Of a DNA stretch of 64,000 nt, positions 33,226-50,421 are shown one piece after another (position 1 is the stretch's first letter; each line of letters opens with the position of its first letter). Both the position numbers and the translations under genes were made by a program. Location: the NCBI GenBank assembly GCA_036245525.1, contig BTPG01000005.1, positions 213,349,375-213,413,374 of the forward strand, given 5' to 3'. The stretch is from Semisulcospira habei (taxonomy: Eukaryota; Mollusca; Gastropoda; Semisulcospiridae). Below the pieces are notes generated by a model, which had not been told where the DNA came from, did no database searches, and saw only the letters and a program-made list of their open reading frames with translations.

Positions 33226-33353
33226 ATCATCATCATCATCATCAATCATCAATCAGCATCAATCATCCATCAGCATCAATCATCCATCATCATCAATCAA
33301 TCATCCATCATCATCAATCAATCAATCATCAATCAATCAATCAATCAATCATC

Positions 33354-33438
<85 letters not shown>

Positions 33439-34334
33439 CAGCATCAGCAATCATCAGCAATCATCATCAATCATCATCAATCATCATCAATCATCAATCA
33501 TCATCATCATCAATCAATCAATCATCATCATCAATCAATCAATAAATCATCATCAATCATCATCAATCAATCATCATCAATCATAATCAATCATCATCAA
33601 TCAATCAATCAATCAGCATCAATCATCATTAATCATAATCAATCAATCAATCATCATCATCAATCAATCAATCATCATCATCAATCAATCAACCATCATC
33701 ATCAATCCATGAACCATCATCATCAATCCATCAACCATCATCATCAATCCATCAATCATCATCATCAATCATCATCAATCATCAATCATCATCAAGCATC
33801 ATCAATCATCGTCAATCATCGTCAATCATCATCAATCGTCATCAATCATCATCATCCTCATCATCAATCATCATCACCAATCATCGTCATCATCAATCAT
33901 CGATCATCAATCAATCATCATCATCAATCAATCATCATCATCAATCAATCAATCAAGCATCATCATCAATCAATCAATCATCATCATCATCATCATCATC
34001 AATCATCATCAATCAATCAATCATCATCAATAAATCAATCAATCAATCAATCATCATCATCAATCAATCAATCAATCAATCATCAGCATCAATCATCATC
34101 ATCATCATCAATCATCATCAATCATCATCAATCATCAATCATCATCAATCATCATCAATCAATCAATCATCATCATCAATCAATGAATAAATCATCATCA
34201 ATCATCATCACCAATCATCGTCATCATCAATCATCGATCATCAATCAATCATCATCATCAATCAATCATCATCATCAATCAATCAATCAAGCATCATCAT
34301 CAATCAATCAATCATCATCATCATCATCATCATC

Positions 34335-34366
<32 letters not shown>

Positions 34367-35373
34367 ATCATCATCAATCAATCAATCATCATCAATCAAT
34401 CAATCAATCAATCAATCATCATCATCAATCAATCAATCAATCAATCATCAGCATCAAGCATCATCATCATCATCATCATCAATCATCATCAATCAATCAA
34501 TCATCAGCATCAGCAATCATCAGCAATCATCATCAATCATCATCAATCATCATCAATCATCAATCATCATCAATCATCATCAATCAATCAATCATCATCA
34601 TCAATCAATCAATAAATCATCATCAATCATCATCAATCAATCATCATCAATCATAATCAATCATCATCAATCAATCAATCAATCAGCATCAATCATCATT
34701 AATCATAATCAATCATAATCAGTCATCATCAGTCATCATCAGTCATCATCAGTCATCATCAGTCATCATCAGTCATCATCAGTCATCATCAGTCATCATC
34801 AGTCATCATCAATCATCATCAATCATCATCAATCATCAACCATCAATCATCAACCATCAATCATCAACCATCAATCATCAACCATCAATCAATCATCGAT
34901 CATCAATCATCAATCATCAATCATCAATCAATCAATCAATCATTAATCAATCAATCATCAATCAATCATCAATCATCCATCATCCATCATCCATCAATCA
35001 ATCAATCAATCATCAACCAATCAATCATCATCATCAATCAATCAATCATCATCATCAATCAATCAATCAATCATCATCAATCAATCAATCATCATCAATC
35101 ATAATCAATCATCATCAATCAAACATCAATCAATCATCAATCATCAATCAATCATCAAGCATCATAAATCATCATCAATCATCATCCTCATCATCAATCA
35201 TCATCAGTCATCATCAATCATCACCAATCATCATCAACCATCATCAATCGTCATCATCCATCATCCATCATCAACCAATCATCAATCAAGCATCAATCAT
35301 TAGTCATCAATCAATCATCAATCAATCATCATCCATCATCATCAATCATCATCAATCATCATCAATCATCACC

Positions 35374-35430
<57 letters not shown>

Positions 35431-36883
35431 TCATCATCCGCCATCATCATCATCATCCATCATCATCCATCAGCATCCATCAACAGCAATCATCATCAAT
35501 CATCATCCATCAACAGCAATCATCATCCATCATCATCCATCATCATCAATCATCATCCATCATCATCCATCATCATCCATCATCATTCATCATCATCATC
35601 CATCATCACCCATCATCACCCATCATCATCAATCATCATCAATCATCATCAATCATCATCAACCATCATCCATCAGCCATCATCCATCATCAACCATCCA
35701 TCATCATCCATCATCCATCATCCATCATCCATCATCATCCATCACGAACCATCCATCATCCATCATCCATCACCAATCATCATCCACCAATCATCATCAA
35801 TCATCATCAATCATCATCAATCATCATCCATCATCATCCATCATCATCCGTCAACATCCATCATCCTCCATCATCATCCATCATCATCATCCCCATCATC
35901 ATCCTCATCATCCCCATCATCATCATCATCATCAATCATCATCATCATCATCATCCCCATCATCCTCATCATTCCCATCATCATCCTCATCATCATCCTC
36001 ATCATCCTCATCATCCATCATCATCCTCATCATCCATCATCACCCTCATCATCCATCCTCATCTTCATCATCCTCCATCATCCATCCTCATCTCCATCAT
36101 CCTCCATCATCCTACATCCTCCATCATCCTCCATCCCTCCTCCATCATCCTCCATCATCCATCAATCAATCATCAATCATCCATCAAACAATCATCCATC
36201 AATCAATCATCCATCAATCAATCAGCAATCATCCATCAATCAATCGTCAATCATCCATTAATCAATCATCCATCAAGCAATCATACATCATACATCAATC
36301 AATCATCAATCAATCAATCATCCATCAATCAATCAAGCATCCATCAATCAACCATCCACCAATCATCCATCAATCATCCATCAATCATCAATCAATCATC
36401 AATCAATCATCCATCAATTATCAATCAATCATCCATCAATTATCAATCAATCATCAATCAATCAGCAATCAATCACCATTCAATCATCATAAATCAATCA
36501 TCATCAATCATCATCATCATCAATATCAAGCATCATCAATATCAATCATCATCAATATCAATCATCATCAATATCAACCATCATCAATATCAATCATCAT
36601 CATCAACCATCATCATCAACCATCATCATCAACCATCATCATCAACCATCATCATCAACCATCATCAACATCATCAACCATCATCATCAATCATCCATCA
36701 ATCGAGCATCCATCAATCGATCATCCATCAATCAATCATCCATCAATCAATCAATAGATCATCCATCAATCAATAGATCATCCATCAATCAATCATCCAT
36801 CAATCAATCAATGAACCATTCATCAATCATCAATCAATCATCAATCAATCATCAATCAATCATCAATCAATCATCAATCAATC

Positions 36884-36928
<45 letters not shown>

Positions 36929-38619
36929 CAATCAATCATCAATCAATCATCAATCAATCATCATCAATCATCATCAATCATCATCCATCATCATCCATCA
37001 TCATCCATCATCATCCATCATCATCCATCCATCATCCATCATCAATCATCCATCATCAATCATCCATCATCAATCATACATCATCAATCATCCATCATCA
37101 ATCAATCATCAATCAATCATCAATCAATCAATCATCAAACAATCAATCATCAATCAATCATCAATCATCACCCATCCTCATCATCCATCCTCATCACCCA
37201 TCATCATCATCCATCATCATCATCCATCATCATCATCATCCATCATCATCATCACCCATCATCATCATCACCCATCATCATCATCATCCATCTCCATCAT
37301 CATCCATCATCATCATCCATCGTCATCATCATCCATCATCAATCATCATCATCAATTATCATTAATCATCCCCATCATCAATCATCATCCTCATCATCAA
37401 TCATCAGCAATCATCAGCAATCATCATCAATCATCATCAACCATCATCATCCATCATCCATCATCCATCATCAATCAATCAATCATCAATCAATCAATCA
37501 TCAATCATCAAGCATCAATCATCAATCAATCAATCATCATCAATCATCATCAATCATCATCAACCATCATCAACCATAATCAATCATCATCCATCATCAT
37601 CCATCAGCATCAATCATCATCAATCATAATCATCATCAGCATCATCAATCATCATCCATCATCATCCATCATCACCATCATCGTCATCATCATCATCCAT
37701 CATCATCCATCAACAGCAATCCTCATCAATCATCATCCATCATCATCCATCATCAATCATCCATCATCATCCATCATCACCATCATCGTCATCATCATCA
37801 TCCATCATCATCCATCAACAGCAATCATCATCAATCATCATCCATCATCATCCATCATCAATCATCAATCAATCTTCAATCATCAACCATCAATCAATCA
37901 TCCATCATCATCCATCAACTGCAATCATCATCAATCATCATACATCATCATCCATCATCAATCATCAATCAATCATCCATCATCATCCATCAACAGCAAT
38001 CATCATCTATCATCATCCATCAATCAATCATCAACCATCAATCAATCATCATCCATCATCCATCACCAATCATCAATCAATCATCAATCATCAATAAATC
38101 ATCAATCAATCATCAATCATCAATCATCAATCCATCATCAATCCATCATCAATCATCAATCATCAATCCATCATCAATCCATCATCAATCCAGCATCATC
38201 CATCCATCATCATCCATCATCATCCATCATCATCATCATCATCATCCCCATCATCAGCCTCATCATCCTCATCATCCTCATCATCATCCATCAATCATCA
38301 ATCAATCATCAATCAATCATCAATCGATCGTCAATCATCAATCAATCATCAATCAATCAGTATCAATCAATCATCATCAATCAATCATCATCAATCAATC
38401 ATCATCAATCAATCATCATCAATCAATCATGATCAATCAATCATCATCAATCAATCATCATCAATCAATCATCACCAATCAATCATCATCAATCAATCAT
38501 CATCAATCAATCATCATCATCAACCATCATCATCAACCATCATCAACATCATCAACCATCATCAACATCATCAACCATCATCATCAACATCATCAACCAT
38601 CATCATCAACATCATCAAC

Positions 38620-38651
<32 letters not shown>

Positions 38652-38666
38652 GCAATCATCATCAGC

Positions 38667-38707
<41 letters not shown>

Positions 38708-39498
38708 ATCATCCGTCAATCAATCATCCATCAATCAATCATCATCAATATCAATCATCATCAATATCAATCATCATCATCAACCATCATCATCAACCAT
38801 CATCATCATCCATCATCCATCATCCATCATCCTCATCATCTTCCATCACCCATCAATCAATCATCCATCAATCAATCATCCATCATCAATCAATCATCAA
38901 TCATCCATCAACCAAGCATCAACCAATCGTCAATCATCAATCACCAATCATCAATCAATCATCAATCAATCATCCATCAATCAGTCATCCATCAATCGAT
39001 CATCCATCAATCGATCATCCATCAATCAGTCATCTATCAACCAATGAATCGATCATCCATCAATCAATCATCCATCAACCAATCATCCATCAATCATCAA
39101 TAAATCATCAATCAATCATCCATCCATCAATCAATCAATCATCCATCAATCATCAATCAATCTTCAATCAATCATCAATCAATCATCAATCAATCATCAA
39201 TCGATCGTCAATCATCAATCAATCATCAATCAATCAGTATCAATCAATCATCATCAATCAATCATCATCAATCAATCATCATCAATCAATCATGATCAAT
39301 CAATCATCATCAATCAATCATCATCAATCAATAATCACCAATCAATCATCATCAATCAATCATCATCAATCAATCATCATCAATATCAATCATCATCAAT
39401 ATCAATCATCATCATCAACCATCATCAACATCATCAACCATCATCAACATCATCAACCATCATCATCAACATCATCAACCATCATCAACATCATCAAC

Positions 39499-39536
<38 letters not shown>

Positions 39537-42386
39537 GCAATCATCATTCTCATCATCAGCAATCATCATCATCATCAATCATCCGTCAATCAATCATCCA
39601 TCAATCAATCATCATCAATATCAATCATCATCAATATCAATCATCATCATCATCAACCATCATCATCAACCATCATCATCATCCATCATCCATCATCCAT
39701 CATCCTCACCCATCATCCATCATCCATCATCCATCATCCTCATCATCTTCCATCACCCATCAATCAATCATCCATCAATCAATCATCCATCATCAATCAA
39801 TCATCAATCATCCATCAACCAAGCATCAACCAATCGTCAATCATCAATCACCAATCATCAATCAATCATCAATCATCCGTCAATCAATCATCCATCAATC
39901 AGTCATCCATCAATCGATCATCCATTAATCGATCATCCATCAATCAGTCATCCATCAACCAATCAATCGATCATCCATCAATCAATCATCCATCAACCAA
40001 TCATCCATCAATCATCAATAAATCATCAATCAATCATCCATCCATCAATCAATCAATCACCCATCAATCATCAATCAATCTTCAATCAATAATCAATCGA
40101 TCATCAAACAATCATCAATCAGTCATCAATCAAGCACCAATCAATCATCATCATCCATCATCATCATCATTATCCCCATCATTATCAGCATTAATCAATC
40201 ATCATCAATCAATCATCATCAACCAATCATCATCAATTAATCATCATCAATATCAATCATCATCAATATCAATCATCATCAATATCAATCATCATGATCA
40301 ACCATCATCATCAACCATCATCATCAACCATCATCATCAACCATCATCATCAACCATCATCATCAGCCATCATCATCAGCCATCATCATCATCAAGCATC
40401 ACCATCATCATCAACATCAATCATCATCATCATCACCATCATCACCACCATCATCATCATCCATCATCCATCAATCAATCATCCATCAATCAATCATCCA
40501 TCAATCAATCATCAATCAATTAATCATCCATCAATCAATCATCCAACAATCAATCATCCATCAGTCATCATCCATCAATCATCAATCAATCATCAATCAA
40601 TCCTCAATCAATCATCACCCATCCTCATCATCCATCCTCATCACCCATCATCCTCGTCATCCATCATCATCATCACCCATCATCATCATCACCCATCATC
40701 ATCATCATCCATCACCAATCATCATCATCAATCATCATTAATCATCCTCATCATCAATCATTATCCTCATCATCAATCATCAGCAATCATCAGCAATCAC
40801 CATCAATCATCATCATCCATCATCCATCATCCATCATCCATCATCAATCAATCATCAATCAATCATCAATCATCAATCATTAATTATCAATCAATCATCA
40901 ATCAGCATCCATCATCATCCATCATCATCCATCATCATCAATCATCATCAATCATTATCAATCATCATCAACCATCATCAACCATCATCAACCATCCATC
41001 ATCCATCATCAACCATCCATCATCATCCATCATCCATCATCCATCATCATCCATCATCACCCATCATCCATCATCCATCATCCATCATCCATCACTCATC
41101 ATCAATCATCAATCCATCAATCAATCATCACCCATCAACCATCATCAATCATCAATCAATCATCAATCAATCATCAATCATCAATCAATCATCAATAATC
41201 CATCATCAATCCATCATCAATCCATCATCAATCCATCATCATCCTCATCATCATCCTCATCATCCCCATCATCCCCATCATCATCCTCATCATCCTCATC
41301 ATCATCCTCATCATCCTCATCATCCTCATCATCATCCTCATCATCCTCATCATCCTCATCATCATCCATCAATCATCAATTAATCATCAATTAATCATCA
41401 ATCAATCATCAATCATTAATCATCATCCATCAATCATCAATCAATCATCAATCTTCAAGCATCATCAATCAATCATCATCAATCAATCATCATCAATCAA
41501 TCATCAATCATCAATCATCATCAATCAATCATCATCAATATCAACCATCATCAATATCAATCATCATCAATATCAATCATCACCAATATCAATCATCATC
41601 AATATCAATCATCATCATCAACCATCATCATCAACATCATCAACCATCATCAACATCATCAACATCATCATCATCATCATCATCATCATCAATCATCATC
41701 ATCGTCAATCATCATCATCATCATCATCATCATCACCATCATCATCATCATCCATCATCCATCATCCATCATCCTCACCCATATCATCCATCATCCTCAT
41801 CATCTTCCGTCACCCATCAATCAATTATCCATCAATCAATCATCCATCATCAATCAAGCATCAATCATCCATCAACCAATCATCAACCAATGATCAATAA
41901 ATCAATCATCAATCATCCATCAATCGATCATCCATCAATCGATCATCCATCAATCGATCATCAATCAATCAATCAATCGATCATCAATCAATCGATCATC
42001 CATCAATCAATCACCCATCAATCAATCATCCATCAATCAATCATCCATCCATCAATCAATCAATCAATCATCCATCAATCATCCATCAATCATCCATCAA
42101 TCATCCATCAATCAATTAAGCAATCAATTAAGCAATCAATCATCAATCAATCATCAATCAATCATCAATCAATCATCAATCAATCATCAATCAATCATCA
42201 ATCAAGCATCAATCAAGCATCAATCAATCATCATCATCAATCAGCATCATCAATCATCATCAATCAGCATCATCAACATCATCAACCATCATCAACATCA
42301 TCAACCATAATCATCATCATCATCATCAACATCAGTCATCATCATCATCATCATCATCATCCATCATCAGTCATCATCATCACCAC

Positions 42387-42422
<36 letters not shown>

Positions 42423-43029
42423 TCATCCATCATCCATCATCCATCATTCTCACCCATCACCCATCATCCATCATCAATCGATCATCAATTAATCATCAAT
42501 CAGTCATCAATCAAGCATCAATCAATCATCATCATCAATCATCATCACCAATCACCATCATCAATCATCATCAATCAGCATCAATCATCATCAATCATCA
42601 TCAGCATCATCAATCATCACCCATCATCTTTAATCATCATCAATCATCATCAATCATCATCCATCATCATGCATCATCATCATCATCATCACCCATCATC
42701 ATCATCATCACCAATCAGTATCATCATCCATCATCATCATCATCATCCCCATCATCATCAGCATCAATCAATCATCATCAATCAATCATCATCAATCAAT
42801 CATCATCAATCAAGCATCATCAATCAATCATCATAAATCAATCATCATCAATCAATCATCATCAATATCAATCATCATCAATATCAATCATCATCAATAT
42901 CAATCATCATCAATATCAATCATCATCATCAACCATCATCATCAACCATCATCATCAACCATCATCATCAACCATCATCATCAACCATCATCATCAACAT
43001 CATCAACCATCATCATCAACATCATCAAC

Positions 43030-43066
<37 letters not shown>

Positions 43067-43166
43067 GTCCATCATCCATCATCATCATCATCATCATCCA
43101 TCATCCATCACTCAATCATCCATCAATCAATCATCCATCAATCAATCACCCATCAATCAATCACCC

Positions 43167-43203
<37 letters not shown>

Positions 43204-44774
43204 CAATCAATCATCAATCAATCATAAATCAATCATCAATCAATCATCAATCAATCATCAATCAATCATCAATCAATCATCATCAATCATCATCATCATC
43301 AATCATCATCAAGCATCATCATCGATCATCATCACCAATCATCATCATCATCATCAATCATCATCAGCATCATCAATCATCATCAGCATCATCAATCATC
43401 AATCATTCAATCAATCATTAATCAATCATCATCAGCATCATCAATATCATCATCATCATCATCCTCCATCACCCATCATCCTCCATCATCCATCATCCAT
43501 CATCCTTCATCAATCAATCATCCATCATCCTCCATCATCCATCAATCTTCATCCATCAATCATCATCCATCAATCATCATCCATCAATCATCATCCATCA
43601 ATCATCATCCAGCAATCATCATCCATCAATCATCATCCAGCAATCATCATCCATCAATCATCATCCATCCATCATCATCCATCCATCATCATCCGTCCAT
43701 CATCGCTCCATCAATCATCATCCATCAATCATCATCCAATCATCCATCATCCAATCATCCATCATCCAATCATCCAGTCATCCAGTCATCCATCATCCAG
43801 TCATCCAGTATCCAATATCCAATCATCCATCATCCATCCTTCAATCAATCAATCAATCATCCATCAATCAATCATTCATCCAATCAATCAATCATTCATC
43901 CAATCAATCAATCATTCATCCAATCAACCAATCATTCATCCAATCAACCAATCATTCATCCAACCAATCAATCATTCATCCAATCAATCAATCATTCATC
44001 CAATCAATCAATCATTCATCCAATCAATCATTCAATCATTCATCCAATCAATCAATCAATCATTCATCCAATCAATCAATCAATCATTCATCCAATCAAT
44101 CAATCAATCATCCATCCAATCAATCAATTAATCATCATCCAATCAATCAATCAATCATCATCAATCAAGCATCATCAATCAATCAATCATCATCAATCAA
44201 TCATCATCAATCAATCATCATCAATCAATCATCAACCATCAATCATCAACCATCAATCATCAACCATCAATCATCACCAACCATCAATCATCATCAACCA
44301 TCAATCATCATCAACCATCAATCATCATCAACCATCAATCATCATCAACCATCAATCATCATCAACCATCAACCATCAACCATCATCAACCATCATCAAC
44401 CATCATCAATCAATCATCACAAATCAATCATCACCAATCAATCATCATCAATCAATCATCATCATTCAATCAATCATCAACCATCAATCATGATCAATCA
44501 ATCATCAACCATCAATCAATCATCAACCATCAATCAACATCAACCATCATCAACCATCAACCATCATCAACCATCATCAACCATCATCATCATCAATATC
44601 AATCATCATCAATATCAATCATCATCCATCATCCATCATCCATCATCCATCATCCATCATCCATCATCCATCATCCATCATCCATCCTCATCCTCATCCT
44701 CATCCTCATCCTCATCCTCCTCCTCCTCCTCCTCCTCATCCTCATCCTCATCCATCAATCAATCATCAATCATC

Positions 44775-44776
<2 letters not shown>
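33030..44776. repeat. 11.7-kb ATC/ATCA satellite array
   Basis: Continuous sequence made almost only of ATC (3-nt) and ATCA (4-nt) units mixed with ATCC and ACC variants. Subdomains differ: pure AATC at about 33355-33435, a 10-nt CAGTCATCAT block at 34727-34808, ATC runs at 35383-35428, and a CAATCAATCATTCATC block at about 43870-44110. Large internal duplications are visible (see findings). The long Ser/Ile/Asn/His/Gln frames are by-products of the repeat and not genes. Confidence 0.97.

Positions 44777-44848
<72 letters not shown>
44777..44848. repeat. (CT)n ending the ATC array
   Basis: About 70 nt of CT repeats directly at the right edge of the satellite. Confidence 0.95.
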
Positions 44849-45763
<915 letters not shown>

Positions 45764-47250
45764 TAATGGAGAGAGAGTGGGATAATGTTCCAGGTGGATG
45801 GTCCATAGACGGAGAAGGACAAGTTTGGTGGCAGCTTCGGTGGTGAGGTATTTTCTGATCTGACTGATGCGACAGAGGTAGAAATAGCATGCCTTGGCCG
45901 TCGCGGAGACAAACCTGGTTATGGAAAGAGAGGAATCGGAGATAACGCCGAGGTTCTTGGCCAAGTCAGAGAAGGGACAGAGGGTGTTGTCGAGTTGAAG
46001 ATGGAGATAGGGAGGGAGCTAGGAGAGTTTCTGGCCAGTGCCTACCAGCATGGCTTCCTTTTTATCGTCATTCAGTTTAAGTTTGTTTGCTGTCATCCAG
46101 TTTTACACATCTTTGCAGTAGTCAGCCATGCGAGTCATTAGTGACTGAGTGTTGTCGAGTTTGACTTTGTCTAGTAGTTGTGAGTCGTTAGCGTAGAGAT
46201 GGTGGTGCACGTGATGAGACTGGATGATGTAGGACAGGGGAGAGGTGTAGAGTGTAAAAAGGACCTGGCCCATGACGGACCCCTGTGGAACTCCGCAGGA
46301 GAGCCTGACTGAGTTAGAGGAGACGCCGTCGATGGTGACGGACTGCTGTCTGTCGGAGAGGTAGGAGAGAAATCATGAATGAGCAGCGTCAGTGATGCAA
46401 AAGAAGTGGTGAAGGCGGTGGAGGAGAATAGAATGATCTATAGTGTCGAAGGCGGCAGAGAGATCAAGTAGCGTCAGAAGAGAGATGTTGCCCGAATCAG
46501 TGGAGAGGAGCAGATCGTTTCAGATATGTAGAAGGGCTGTTTCAGTGCTGTGATGTTTGCGATAGGCAGACTGGAAGGGACTGAGGAGATTGCTGTCGGC
46601 GAGGTGTAGGCTTAGCTGGTCGAGAACAGCCTTCTGAAGAAGCTTGGTCAGGAAAGAGAGATTGGAGACTGGGCGATAGTTCTTGAGTTCGTGTGGGTCG
46701 AGGTTGTGTTTTTTAGGAGAGGACGGACGATGGCGAACTTAAAGATGTCGGTGAAAGCGCCATTCTCTAGAGCTGTGTTGATGATGTTGGTAATGAAGGG
46801 CAAAAGTTTTTAAGGCCGTCCCGGTAGAGAGAACCTGGGAGAGGGTCTAGTTCGCAAGTTTTGAAAGGCTTAGACTTAATGGCCTTGAGAACCTATATAC
46901 TGAGAGACAGGGTGGTAGAACGAGAGGGGAGTGCCTGAAAAAAGGGGGAGGGTTGGGGTTGGGGGGGGGGGTCAAGCGGGCAAGGTGGAAAAGACAGAGT
47001 GTCGAGTGTGTTGCACAGAGTTTGGATTTTGTCAGAAAAAATAGGTAAAAAAGGCGGACGGGATTTCTTCTTTGCTGTGTGTGTTGGGAAGAGGAGAGTC
47101 TTTAGAAGTGCCTAGGAGTGTGTTAATGGTAGCGAAGCGGGTTTTGATCTGGTGGTTTGAAAGATTTGTCTGTGAACGGTTAGGTCGGATGAGCGCCAGC
47201 GCCTTTTTGCTTGTCAGCGCTCACTCTTGGCCTCAGCTATGTCGTCAGTG
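45764..47250 (-). pseudogene. Decayed L2-like LINE reverse transcriptase
   Basis: Reading the - strand across several frames gives linker sequence ('TRFATINTLLGTSKDSPLPN'), 'DTIDHSILLHRL', 'GVPQGSVMGQVLFTLYTSPL', 'HLYANDSQLL' and 'KNLGVISDSSLS', the order of an L2/CR1-type RT. The catalytic box reads YAND where the family has YADD, so the enzyme is dead even apart from the frameshifts. The 3' end is cut at the (GA)n tract. Confidence 0.8.
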
Positions 47251-47689
47251 AGCAAGGGGGAGGGGAGTCGGCTTGGCATGGAGCAGGTGTTGACAGGGGC
47301 ATCGGTGTTTGGGAATAGGCCTTCTTTAGGCCGACCTTTCAAAATCTCAAGGCACATGTCAGCTTATTCACATAAGCGAGCCGCATTGACTGAAAGGATA
47401 TGTGTCCCCTAGATACCTGAAATTGAATAGAAGTGTGTCGTGTGGCACAGATTAGGCTACACAGGCATGTATATCGCCCACGAGTCAATTTCTGAGGAAC
47501 GCATGTATGCTGGGCCCTTTCTTTTATGTCACACATGAGGAGACAGATATTTTAGTGCAAACAGGTGTGGGTAGATCAAAGCGTCACGTGTTGTTTTTCA
47601 CCTTTATTTAAAATCGATTTGCATGTCTCGGGATGTTTACACATGTCTCGGGGTCAATTTTTCGATTCTGTGCATACGAGGTAATTACT
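47251..47689. other. Unassigned non-coding stretch
   Basis: No gene. The part around 47640-47690 resembles 9105-9190 upstream of LDLa exon 1 and leads into the complex satellite. Confidence 0.5.
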
Positions 47690-48020
47690 TGCTCGCACGA
47701 GTGGGTGTTATATAAAATTGTATCACTACCTCGGCGGTGATCACAATTGTACACATGAATAGAAGTGTGAAGCACTCCAAAATCACTCAGTAAAAGCTAT
47801 TTTGTCCCGGTACCAATCTCCAGTGTGTCATCAGTTACACGTTTATAACACTATCCCCACGGGAAGCGGTGCTCTGACGTACAGTAACGGTGCGGTGCGG
47901 AGGATCGCAATTTTTCCCCTATATTACCCGCACCCTTACATCTCACCAGATTTACTGCCAGTAAGCCATGTTAATCTTTTCTCGCGATTTGAGAATAGCT
48001 GAATAAACAGGTAGCTGTTT
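47690..48020. repeat. Complex satellite, type-B monomer (left part)
   Basis: Matches the type-B units at about 55007, 55781 and 57832: 'GTGTCATCAGTTACACGTTT', 'CAGTAACGGTGCGGTGCGG', 'CTGCCAGTAAGCCATG'. It breaks off at 48020 where the RTE-like element is inserted; the monomer continues at 54490. Confidence 0.8.
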
Positions 48021-48479
48021 TCATCATCATCATCATCATCAGTCCCTTGCCCGAACTGGGCGTTGGGGGGACTGAAAGGCAGCAGCAACAGACAGTGCTC
48101 TCCACTGAGTTCTATTTTGGGCGGTGGCAAGCAAGTCTGACATCTCGAGTTCGGTCCATTCTTTTATGTTTGCGACCCAACTCTTTCTCTGACGACCTCG
48201 CCGACGACTTCCTTCGAGAGTGCCTTGGAGGATAGTCTTGGACAAGGTGTTGTGTCGGGTCACGTGGCCAAACCAAGCAAGCTTGCGCCGTTTCACGGTT
48301 GCCAGAAGGGGTTCATGTGGGCCCACCAGGGAAGTGACGATGCTCCGTACATATTCGTTGGTCTTGTGCTCGCGGTACGAGATGCGGAGCAACTTCCTCA
48401 GGCACTTGTTCTCAAAGGCCTGGATTTTCTTTTCTGAGTCTGCAAGCAGTGTCCAAGTCTCACAGCCGTAGAGTAGAAT
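48021..48479 (-). pseudogene. RTE-like LINE, 3' part (copy 1)
   Basis: The - strand encodes the ORF2 C-terminus: 'YGCETWTLLADSEKKIQAFE', 'LRKLLRISYREHKTNEYV', 'LAWFGHVTRHNTL', ending near 'RRRGRQRKSWVANIKEWTEL' and a stop, then a (TGA)n 3' tail (seen as TCATCA at 48021-48041). TGA tails are typical of RTE elements. The remaining upstream part lies at 54135-54489, beyond an inserted LINE. Confidence 0.85.
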
Positions 48480-50276
<1,797 letters not shown>

Positions 50277-50312
<36 letters not shown>

Positions 50313-50421
50313 CACATACACACACATACACACACACATACATACACACACACACACACAAGCACGCACATGTACACATCTGAACACACGTGTAAGTTAT
50401 CCCAATATTGTAATGATTTGA
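50277..50421. repeat. (CT)n and (CA)n microsatellites
   Basis: CT repeats at 50277-50308, then ACACAC/ATACAC repeats to about 50360, then the 3' UTR of the host LINE. Confidence 0.9.

Noticed and set aside
33030..44776. Possible CRISPR-like or structured repeat array
   Set aside because: Units are 3-4 nt with no unique spacers; it is simple-sequence satellite DNA.
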